Source of the DNA: Gaiellasilicea sp031371615
Lineage (GTDB): Bacteria > Actinomycetota > Thermoleophilia > Gaiellales > Gaiellaceae
Length of the DNA stretch: 7,054 nt
Assembly (NCBI GenBank): GCA_031371615.1
Contig: JANMJY010000231.1
Location: 1 to 7,054 of the forward strand
Reading direction: 5' to 3'
The notes below the pieces were generated by a model, which saw only the letters and a program-made list of their open reading frames with translations, had not been told where the DNA came from and searched no databases. This document shows positions 1 to 4,796 of this stretch, piece by piece; position 1 is the first letter of the stretch; every line of letters begins with the position of its first letter. A program made the translations under genes and the position numbers.

Positions 1-665
1 TCGTCGGCGGCACCGTCGGCGGCGGCTTCGGCGGCAAGGTGGACACCGCCTCCGACACGGTCTGCGCGCTGCTCGCGCTCAAGTCGCGCCGCGCCGTCAA
101 GTGGCGCTGGACGCGCGAGGAGGAGTTCCTCGCCTCGTCGACCCGCGCCCCCTGGCACGTCGAGATCGCCGACGCGGTCACGAGCGACGGCTGGATCCTC
201 GGCCGCAGGATGCTCACGCTCCACGACTCGGGCGCGTACGCCCGCTTCTCGCCCTACGGCCTCACGAAGCACGCTTTCCACCACTCGGGCGCCTACACGA
301 TCCCGAACCTGCGCTTCGACGGGTTCGTCTGCTTCACCAACCGCGTGCCGACGACCGCGATGCGCGGCTTCGGCGTCACGTCGGTGTCGTTCGCGGTCGA
401 GACGCATCTGACCCGCGTCGCGAACGTGCTCGGCGTCGACCCGTGGCAGCTGCGCCTGAGAAACGCGAACCGGATCGGCGACACGAGCGGCAACGGCGTC
501 GTGCTGAAGGATCCGTCGACGGTCGCAGTGGCGCTGGCCGCGGCGGAGCGAGTCGGCATCGAGCTGCCGGCCGAGTACCGCCAGATGACCTCCGACGCGC
601 GCTCCGGCGACCTCCTGCCCGAGCATCTCGTCGCGCAGCAGCGCCTCAACGGAGAGGGGGCCTGA
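1..665 (+). CDS. Molybdenum hydroxylase (xanthine dehydrogenase family), Mo-cofactor subunit, N-terminal half; 5' partial
   Basis: The reading frame is open from base 3 and ends at TGA 663-665, leaving 220 residues in the window. It begins inside the glycine-rich molybdopterin-contact motif VGGTVGGGFGGK (residues 1-12). Next comes the family block RAVKWRWTREEEFLAS, then GAYARFSPYG, then TTAMRGFGVTSVSFAVE, whose Arg121 sits where the substrate-pocket arginine of xanthine dehydrogenases lies. The stretch LGVDPWQLRLRNANRIGD closes the conserved part. The family hydroxylates heterocycles or aldehydes using water as oxygen source, with electrons passing through Fe-S and FAD subunits; those genes are not in view and may lie upstream. 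The polypeptide stops at the middle of the usual ~750-residue subunit, and the other half is the next gene, whose ATG shares the last base of this stop (TGATG). The pair resembles NdhL/NdhM of Eubacterium barkeri nicotinate dehydrogenase, recalled as a precedent. The substrate is unknown. The GTG at base 39 is internal, not a start. Confidence 0.9.
   Translation, partial: VGGTVGGGFGGKVDTASDTVCALLALKSRRAVKWRWTREEEFLASSTRAPWHVEIADAVTSDGWILGRRMLTLHDSGAYARFSPYGLTKHAFHHSGAYTIPNLRFDGFVCFTNRVPTTAMRGFGVTSVSFAVETHLTRVANVLGVDPWQLRLRNANRIGDTSGNGVVLKDPSTVAVALAAAERVGIELPAEYRQMTSDARSGDLLPEHLVAQQRLNGEGA
651..660 (+). promoter_or_regulatory. Ribosome binding site of the second Mo-subunit gene
   Basis: The purine run GGAGAGGGGG lies 4 bases before the ATG at 665, with its GGAG core at good Shine-Dalgarno distance. 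It supports a real internal start and hence a genuinely split subunit, rather than a sequencing frameshift in one long gene. Confidence 0.7.
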
Positions 666-1765
666 TGGCGAAGCACCGCGGCCGCGGGTTCGCGACGATC
701 GAGTACCCGACGGGCATGAACCAGAACGGCGACCCGAGCCAGGCGTGGATCAAGCTGAAGCCGGACGGGCGCGTCGACGTCTTCTCCGGCACGGTCGACA
801 TCGGCCAGGGGTCGAAGACCGTGCACACGCAGATCGTCGCGGACGCGCTCGGCGTGCCCTACGACTGGGTGACGATGGACAACTCGAACACCGACTCGTC
901 CGCGGTCTGCACGGGCACGTTCGCGTCGCGCGGGACGTTCATCGGCGGCAACGCGGTGCGACTCGCCGCCGAGCGCGTCCGCGAGCGCATCCTCGACATC
1001 GCCTCGAAGGAGCTCGAGATCGACGCGAGCGACCTGGAGATCGCGAACGGCGAGGTGACGGCGAAGGGCGCGCCGCAGAAGACGATCAACGTCGCCGACG
1101 TGGCCGGCGCTGCGACCTACAACTACGGCGAGCTGATCAGCGGGTCGTCGACCGCCCTGAAGCCGTTCGCCGACGTCGACGACGCGACCGGGCAGGTCGA
1201 GATCGAGCCGCACTCCGCGATCTCCTACGCCGCGTGCGTCGCGGACGTCGAGGTGGATGACGAGACGGGCGAGGTGGTCGTGCTGAAGATGGTGCAGGTG
1301 TACGACGTCGGCCGCGCGATCAACCCGACGCTCGTCGAGGGGCAGATCGAAGGGGGCGCAATCATGGGCCTGGGGCTCAGCCTGACCGAAAACAGCTATC
1401 CGCACTACCCGTCGCCCGAGCACCGCGGCGGCGAGTTCGGGGCCTACCTGGGCCCGGCGATGGAGGACCTGCCAGAGCTCGACAACATCATCCTCGAGAA
1501 CCCGTCCGAGGACGGGCCGTTCGGCGCCAAGGCGATCGGCGAGATGGCGAACAACGCGCAGCCGCCGGCGATCACGAACGCGATCTTCGATGCAGTCGGG
1601 GTGTGGGTCACGGAAATGCCGGCGACGCCCGATCGGGTGCTCGAAGCGCTCGAGCTGAAGCGCGAGGCCCGCCGGGACGGCAAGCGCGTCATCTTCGACG
1701 AGCACATCTCCGTGAAGTCGCTCTCGTCGAACGAAGGCGCGGGCTTCTTCGGCGTCGATGCTTGA
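665..1765 (+). CDS. Molybdenum hydroxylase (xanthine dehydrogenase family), Mo-cofactor subunit, C-terminal half
   Basis: This 366-residue protein starts at ATG 665, which overlaps the previous stop by one base and has a strong Shine-Dalgarno run; the frame is open further upstream, but that part shadows the previous gene. It opens with RGRGFATIEYPTGMNQNG, the point where the C-terminal Mo domain begins in unsplit relatives. The pterin-contact motif GQG is at 47-49 (DIGQGSKTVHTQIVADALG). CTGTFASRGTFIGG follows, and near the end is GAKAIGEMANNAQPPAI, whose Glu293 aligns with the catalytic glutamate of the family (Glu1261 in bovine xanthine oxidase, Glu869 in the Desulfovibrio gigas aldehyde oxidoreductase). 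The closing motif MPATPDRVLEAL is also typical, followed by about 35 extra residues. The carbon monoxide dehydrogenase signature AYRCSFR is not seen, so CO is unlikely as substrate. Together with the preceding gene it should form one Mo active site between two chains. The exact substrate cannot be read from sequence. Confidence 0.92.
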   Translation: MAKHRGRGFATIEYPTGMNQNGDPSQAWIKLKPDGRVDVFSGTVDIGQGSKTVHTQIVADALGVPYDWVTMDNSNTDSSAVCTGTFASRGTFIGGNAVRLAAERVRERILDIASKELEIDASDLEIANGEVTAKGAPQKTINVADVAGAATYNYGELISGSSTALKPFADVDDATGQVEIEPHSAISYAACVADVEVDDETGEVVVLKMVQVYDVGRAINPTLVEGQIEGGAIMGLGLSLTENSYPHYPSPEHRGGEFGAYLGPAMEDLPELDNIILENPSEDGPFGAKAIGEMANNAQPPAITNAIFDAVGVWVTEMPATPDRVLEALELKREARRDGKRVIFDEHISVKSLSSNEGAGFFGVDA

Positions 1766-2153
1766 CGTGACCCCGTTCCGCACCTGGAACGGGCGCGACT
1801 CCTGGGAGTTCGTCGACGGCGTCCGGATCCACGCGATCGGCGGCGAGCAGGTGCTGCTCTGCCGCGTCCAGTACGAGCCCGGCAAGCAGGTGCCGTGGCA
1901 CGCGCACGAGGACACCGAGCAGGTGATGTTCATCCTCGACGGCGGGATCGAGATGACGATCGAGGAGGAGACGAAGGCGCTCGGCCCCGGTGACGTCGTT
2001 GTCGTCAACCGCGGGCAGAACCACAAGGTCTACTCGGAGAACGGGGTGACCTTCATGGAGGCGCTGGCGCCCGTTCCGCTCGATCACGTCCCCGACCAGG
2101 GGCTCGACCTCGTTCTCGGCCCGGACGGCGGCGCCCGTCACGTGGCGAAGTAA
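1758..2153 (+). CDS. Single-domain cupin protein
   Basis: A 131-residue protein with both cupin motifs. Motif 1 is PWHAHEDTEQVMFILDGG, with metal ligands His48, His50 and Glu54. Motif 2 is GDVVVVNRGQNHKVYSEN, with the fourth ligand His89; its usual proline is Asn84. All four ligands are present, so it probably binds a divalent metal. Small cupins of this kind are dioxygenases, isomerases, decarboxylases or ligand-binding proteins, and nothing here decides among them. The ATG lies 8 bases inside the end of the Mo-subunit gene and has only a distant GAAGG (1733-1737), so translation is probably coupled to the upstream gene. GTG at 1767 is an alternative start that would drop three residues. Its place in an apparent operon with a Mo hydroxylase and tautomerases suggests a step in the same catabolic route. 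Its stop codon directly abuts the long inverted repeat. Confidence 0.88.
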   Translation: MLDVTPFRTWNGRDSWEFVDGVRIHAIGGEQVLLCRVQYEPGKQVPWHAHEDTEQVMFILDGGIEMTIEEETKALGPGDVVVVNRGQNHKVYSENGVTFMEALAPVPLDHVPDQGLDLVLGPDGGARHVAK

Positions 2154-2223
2154 GTGCCCCTTCAGGCAACGTCCTCCAGGCTTCTGGAACGCGAGCACGC
2201 GGCGCGCTGCGGCGTCCTCAGTC

Positions 2224-2248
2224 GCCCCGATAGTTGGACTATCGGGGC
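2224..2248 (+). promoter_or_regulatory. 11-bp perfect hairpin/palindrome at the centre of the inverted repeat
   Basis: The arms GCCCCGATAGT (2224-2234) and ACTATCGGGGC (2238-2248) are perfectly complementary around the triplet TGG. As RNA this would be the apical stem of the larger fold. As DNA it is a 25-base dyad that could be a repressor operator. No T-run follows, so a simple intrinsic terminator is unlikely. Confidence 0.6.
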
Positions 2249-2305
2249 TCCCTGCGTCCTTGCATCGCTTGGTGCTCGCGCCCCAGAAGCGTGGCAACAT
2301 CACCT

Positions 2306-2312
2306 GAAGGGG
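2306..2312 (+). promoter_or_regulatory. Shine-Dalgarno of the first tautomerase, buried in the outer stem
   Basis: GAAGGGG ends 5 bases before the ATG at 2318 and is the only plausible ribosome binding site for that gene. Every base of it pairs with CCCCTTC at 2157-2163 in the outer stem of the inverted repeat, so the folded RNA would hide it. Confidence 0.7.
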
Positions 2313-2317
2313 CACTG

Positions 2318-2518
2318 ATGCCGCTCGTCCGCGTCGAGCTGTTCGAGCGCCGGCTGACGCCCGAGCTCGAGTCGAAGCTGATCGAGCGGATGACCGAGAC
2401 GCTGCTCGAGGTGCTCGAAGCGCCGGAGCTGAAGGAGCACACCTGGGTGATCGTCGAGGGCCACGACGCCCATCGCTGGGGTCGCAATGCGAAACCGTGG
2501 GACGAAGGAGGGAGCTGA
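2318..2518 (+). CDS. 4-oxalocrotonate tautomerase-like small protein (first of tandem pair)
   Basis: A 66-residue protein beginning MPLVRVELFERRLT. In this superfamily the initiator Met is removed and Pro1 is the catalytic base. ATG 2318 is chosen because it puts proline at position 2 and follows GAAGGGG; the frame is open from 2234, but that stretch is inside the inverted repeat. The beta-alpha-beta pattern is visible: strand 2-8, helix about 13-33, strand TWVIVEG, then the C-terminal HRWG. Arg11 (counted from Pro1) is in register with 4-OT Arg11. The position of 4-OT Arg39 falls at Thr-Trp after a three-residue insertion, so the substrate-binding arginine of classical 4-OT is absent. Members act as hexamers of identical or mixed chains, on enols such as 2-hydroxymuconate. 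Its specific substrate is unknown. One base separates it from the next tautomerase. Confidence 0.85.
   Translation: MPLVRVELFERRLTPELESKLIERMTETLLEVLEAPELKEHTWVIVEGHDAHRWGRNAKPWDEGGS
2481..2505 (+). repeat. Direct near-repeat, copy A (end of first tautomerase gene)
   Basis: This stretch, encoding the tail RNAKPWDE of the first tautomerase, matches 2702-2726 at 22 of 25 bases. Differences are at 2488 (T/C), 2497 (G/C) and 2502 (A/G). Similarity fades to either side. Confidence 0.75.
2505..2512 (+). promoter_or_regulatory. Ribosome binding site of the second tautomerase
   Basis: AAGGAGGG lies inside the last codons of the first tautomerase, 7 bases before the ATG at 2520. It is a near-consensus Shine-Dalgarno and fixes the start at 2520, not at 2487 where the frame could also begin. 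Confidence 0.75.
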
Positions 2519-2519
2519 C

Positions 2520-2702
2520 ATGCCGTTCGTCGAAGTGAAGCTCTACGACAAGCGCGTCACCGAGGAGTCGGTGCCGAAGATCATCGAGGCGATGACGGCG
2601 GCGCTCGCCGAGTCCTCAGGAGCCGCCCGCGAGCACATCCAGGTGGTCGTCCAGGGCGTCTCGCCCAAGCACTGGGGCGTCGCCGGCAAGGCGCAGGGCT
2701 AG
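2520..2702 (+). CDS. 4-oxalocrotonate tautomerase-like small protein (second of tandem pair)
   Basis: A 60-residue protein starting MPFVEVKLYDKRVT, with Pro next to the initiator Met (the catalytic Pro1 of the superfamily) and a lysine/arginine pair ending at Arg11. The helix PKIIEAMTAALAES, the strand HIQVVVQG and the C-terminal SPKHWGVAG match the usual one-domain fold. The 4-OT Arg39 position reads glutamine. It shares the beginning, the strand pattern and the HxWG/HWG element with the preceding protein, but overall identity looks low, so the two are old paralogues or subunits of a mixed hexamer, as in trans-3-chloroacrylate dehalogenase. It ends in AQG at TAG 2700-2702. Just past the stop, in another frame, lies DNA nearly identical to the end of the first tautomerase gene, so a frameshifted or shortened tail is possible. 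Confidence 0.83.
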   Translation: MPFVEVKLYDKRVTEESVPKIIEAMTAALAESSGAAREHIQVVVQGVSPKHWGVAGKAQG

Positions 2703-2726
2703 TCGCAACGCGAAACCCTGGGGCGA
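2702..2726 (+). repeat. Direct near-repeat, copy B (just after second tautomerase)
   Basis: Copy B begins at the last base of the second tautomerase's stop codon. Read one frame over from that gene, it encodes RNAKPWGEAASQSVT and reaches a TGA at 2749-2751. That is the same tail peptide as in the first tautomerase, suggesting a remnant of a duplicated 3' end. Confidence 0.7.
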
Positions 2727-2742
2727 GGCAGCCAGTCAGTCA

Positions 2743-2770
2743 GTGACGTGATCGGCGACGGGCACGTCAC
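2743..2770. terminator. Candidate hairpin between convergent genes
   Basis: GTGACGTG (2743-2750) and CACGTCAC (2763-2770) are exact reverse complements with a 12-base loop. The hairpin sits in the 64-base gap between the second tautomerase stop and the stop of the convergent transporter gene, and overlaps the latter. No T-run flanks it, so it could be a weak or factor-assisted bidirectional terminator, or chance. Confidence 0.35.
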
Positions 2771-4125
2771 CGCTCGCGACGGTCGAGCACTACGGCCAGC
2801 GCGCCGGCGACGCAGAGCGCAGCCGCGATCAGATAGAGCCGGCCGAAGACGTAGAGAGCCGCATCGGTCAGGTGGCGCTCGTACGGCTCGCGCTCGGCCG
2901 CGGTCGTCGGCAAGCGATAACGGCCCGCGCGGCGGTTGAACTCCTGCAGACCCCAGGTCGTCAGCGAGGCGAGGCCGACCATCATCCCGACCATCCGCCC
3001 GACGGTCAGCGCCGCTGCTGCCGCCGCTTCGCTGCCGCGCGCCCGCTCGATCGCCGCTGCGGCGACGGGCGCCAGCACCAGGCCGAAGCCGAGGCCCGTG
3101 AGGCCGAGGTCGAGCGCGAGCAGCCGGTCGGTCTGAGAAAGCCAGACGAAGCCTGCCGCGGCGAGCAGCATCCCCGCCGGCGCGAGCTGCGGGAAGCGCG
3201 CGCCGAGCAGTGCACCGACCGGGATGAGCGCGGTGAGCTGCACGAGCGTCAGCGCGCCGTGAGTCGCGTCGACGTGCCGGACGACGTTCGCGTGGACGGG
3301 CAGGATCACGAGCGCGACGATCAGCGCCGCGCCGACGAAGAAGTTCGCGGCGACGCCTGGGGACGGACGAAGCCGACGCGCCTGGAGCGCGAGCGCTGCT
3401 GCCACGGCGAGCGCGGGCGCGCGGGCTCGCCAGGAGAGATCGGCAGCGAGCCCCACGGCAAGCGCCCCGAGCGTCACCCCGGCGAGGACGGGGCGAACGT
3501 ACCCGCGGCCTCCTGCGCCGTGTGAGCTCAGAGTGACGAGGCCGAAGAGGAGCAGCCCGGTGAGAGGCAGGTTGATCCAAAAGACCGAGCGCCAGCCGTA
3601 CGTGTGCACCATCAGCGCTCCGTAGAGCGGGCCGAGCACGGAGCCGGCCTCTGCCGCTGCAAGGACGACTCCGAGGCCGAGCAGCCGCCGCCGCGCGGGC
3701 ACCGCCGCGAGCGCGATCGGCACCATGCCGCCGCCCCCGACCGCCTGGACTCCGCGTGCCGCGACGAGCTGCCACAGGTCGGGCGCAAGCGCTCCCCAGA
3801 GCGACCCCGCGGCGAAGAGCGCCGCACAGCCGGCGAACGCTCGTTGCAGCCCGTGCGCGTCGGCCAGCCGGCCGACGAGCGGCATCGCCGCGGTGAAACC
3901 GAGCAGGTAGGCCGTCACGAGCCACGCAGCCTGGTCGAGGTCACCGATCGAGACGTGCAGGTCGGTGATGATCCGCGGCAGCACCGAGACGACGACGGTC
4001 TGGTCGAGCCCGGCGAGGAAGACCGCCGCCGCGAGCGCCGCGAGACCCCAGCGGCTATCCCGCAGCAGGCGCCTCGATCGTGACCTGCTCGTTGAACCTC
4101 GACAGCGTGAGCGTGCGCTTCGCAT
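2767..4125 (-). CDS. DHA2-type (14-helix) major facilitator transporter, P55-like by context
   Basis: A 452-residue membrane protein with about 14 hydrophobic segments. Family marks are LDQTVVVSVLP in helix 1 (Asp41), the loop motif GRLADAHGLQR (85-95), the antiporter motif EAGSVLGPLYG (159-169), and WRSVFWINLP (178-187). These place it in the DHA2 drug:H+ antiporter branch. The lipoprotein gene just upstream belongs to the LppX/LprAFG family, and the pair mirrors lprG-p55 of mycobacteria, where the transporter and lipoprotein together move triacylglycerols and lipoglycans to the outer envelope. A similar lipid-export role is therefore plausible, though drug efflux cannot be excluded. The only usable start is ATG 4125, inside the lipoprotein gene (71-base overlap). 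It gives an Arg/Ser-rich 25-residue N-terminus read out of frame through the lipoprotein end; the next in-frame ATG, GTG or TTG is inside helix 1. CTG starts near 4066 are possible. About 30 residues, many charged, lie between the last two helices. Confidence 0.88.
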   Translation of the reverse strand: MRSARSRCRGSTSRSRSRRLLRDSRWGLAALAAAVFLAGLDQTVVVSVLPRIITDLHVSIGDLDQAAWLVTAYLLGFTAAMPLVGRLADAHGLQRAFAGCAALFAAGSLWGALAPDLWQLVAARGVQAVGGGGMVPIALAAVPARRRLLGLGVVLAAAEAGSVLGPLYGALMVHTYGWRSVFWINLPLTGLLLFGLVTLSSHGAGGRGYVRPVLAGVTLGALAVGLAADLSWRARAPALAVAAALALQARRLRPSPGVAANFFVGAALIVALVILPVHANVVRHVDATHGALTLVQLTALIPVGALLGARFPQLAPAGMLLAAAGFVWLSQTDRLLALDLGLTGLGFGLVLAPVAAAAIERARGSEAAAAAALTVGRMVGMMVGLASLTTWGLQEFNRRAGRYRLPTTAAEREPYERHLTDAALYVFGRLYLIAAALCVAGALAVVLDRRER

Positions 4126-4738
4126 TGTCCGGCTCGTCAGCGGCGATCGGCCCCGAGAGAGTCAGCTCCCGCACCAGCCCGTCGTCCTTGCCGACGTCGA
4201 TTTCGGCGTCCGCCTCGCGTTCGCTCGGCTCGTTCCCGAGGAAGTCGGAGACGTAGCGCGCCTTGAGCTTTCCGACCAGGCGGTAGCTCTCGACACCCCC
4301 GACGGTACGCGTTCCGGCCAGCTCGAGGTCGGTCGCGCCCTTCACCGCCGCCAGGACGCCCTTCGCCGGCGAGAAGAACGCGATCGGGCTCGTGTCCGTG
4401 CTGAAGCTCTGCCAGTCCTTCGAGAGCGGGTTCAGGAGATACTGCATCGGGCCCGCGAAGACGATCTGCGTCGTGATCGGAATGCCGTTGAACGTCCCGG
4501 CGACCTTCGCCTGCAGCCGGTCGGGGACGACGATGTCGCCGTCGGCGAAGGTCAGGCTGAGGCCCGAGCTGCTTGGCGCCGGGTTCTCGACCTCCAGCTT
4601 GAAGTGGAAGCTCTTCTGCGCCCCGGTCTCGGTCGTGGTGCGCTCGACGATGCTCTCGGGCGAGGGGTCTGTGGAGGTGCTGCTGCCGCCGCAACCGCCG
4701 AGGGCTGCGACGACCAGGAGGAAGAACAGGCCGCGCAC
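4055..4738 (-). CDS. LppX/LprAFG family lipoprotein (LprG-like)
   Basis: A 227-residue exported lipoprotein. GTG 4738 starts a short signal peptide (MRGLFFLLVVAALGGC) with lipobox LGGC, so Cys16 would be lipidated. The mature part is beta-rich: SFHFKLEVENPAP, LQAKVAGTFNGIPITTQIVF, QYLLNPLSKDWQSF, TRTVGGVESYRLVGKLKA, and an end LTLSRFNEQVTIEAP that closely resembles the recalled LprG ending MTLSKWGEKVQVTKP. Proteins of this family have a hydrophobic cavity that carries lipids or lipoglycans between membrane and outer envelope. The transporter gene follows directly with overlap, as in the mycobacterial lprG-p55 operon, which strengthens the call. The Shine-Dalgarno before the GTG is weak. The dehydratase gene ends 58 bases upstream; that gap shows only GC-rich sequence and no clear promoter, so co-transcription is possible. 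Assignment to LprG rather than LppX, LprA or LprF rests on the transporter neighbour. Confidence 0.87.
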   Translation of the reverse strand: MRGLFFLLVVAALGGCGGSSTSTDPSPESIVERTTTETGAQKSFHFKLEVENPAPSSSGLSLTFADGDIVVPDRLQAKVAGTFNGIPITTQIVFAGPMQYLLNPLSKDWQSFSTDTSPIAFFSPAKGVLAAVKGATDLELAGTRTVGGVESYRLVGKLKARYVSDFLGNEPSEREADAEIDVGKDDGLVRELTLSGPIAADEPDNAKRTLTLSRFNEQVTIEAPAAG

Positions 4739-4796
4739 AAGTCGAGTATCACGCCGGAGAGTCGAACGTGCGAGTGCTGCCGCGGCCCCCGGCGGC

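Larger units (their letters stand above)
2153..2316 (+). repeat. 164-base imperfect inverted repeat filling the cupin-tautomerase gap; candidate cis-regulatory RNA
   Basis: The outer arms AGTGCCCCTTCAGG (2153-2166) and CCTGAAGGGGCACT (2303-2316) are exact reverse complements over 14 bp. After an internal loop (2167-2175 against 2295-2302), 2176-2198 pairs with 2272-2294: 3 bp, one G-G mismatch, 8 bp, a 2x2 mismatch, then 9 bp. The centre holds a separate 11-bp hairpin. The element spans exactly from the last base of the cupin stop to 1 base before the tautomerase ATG, and its right arm contains that gene's Shine-Dalgarno run. A ribosome finishing the cupin would cover the left arm and could free the site, so it may act in translational coupling or as a ligand- or protein-controlled switch. 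The alternative is a MITE-like or REP-like palindrome; no clear target-site duplication is seen. I do not recognise it as a known riboswitch class. Confidence 0.8.

Noticed and set aside
101..664. N-terminal extension of the second Mo-subunit gene from 101
   Set aside because: This part is a low-complexity Arg-rich shadow of the first Mo-subunit gene. The family homology and Shine-Dalgarno place the start at ATG 665.
293..2026. 577-residue open frame on the - strand across the Mo-subunit genes
   Set aside because: Arg/Asp/Val-rich antisense shadow of two well-recognised + strand genes, with no family motif.
2153..2316. Calling the inverted repeat a known Moco or cobalamin riboswitch, or an intrinsic terminator
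   Set aside because: It lies near Mo and B12 enzymes, but I see no matching consensus (such as a cobalamin B12-box), and no T-run follows any of its stems.
2234..2317. Upstream start for the first tautomerase at 2234
   Set aside because: It would put 28 residues encoded by the inverted repeat before the catalytic Pro1, which must follow the initiator Met.
2699..3925. 408-residue - strand frame overlapping the transporter
   Set aside because: Arg/Ala-rich alternative frame of the transporter gene without membrane segments or motifs.
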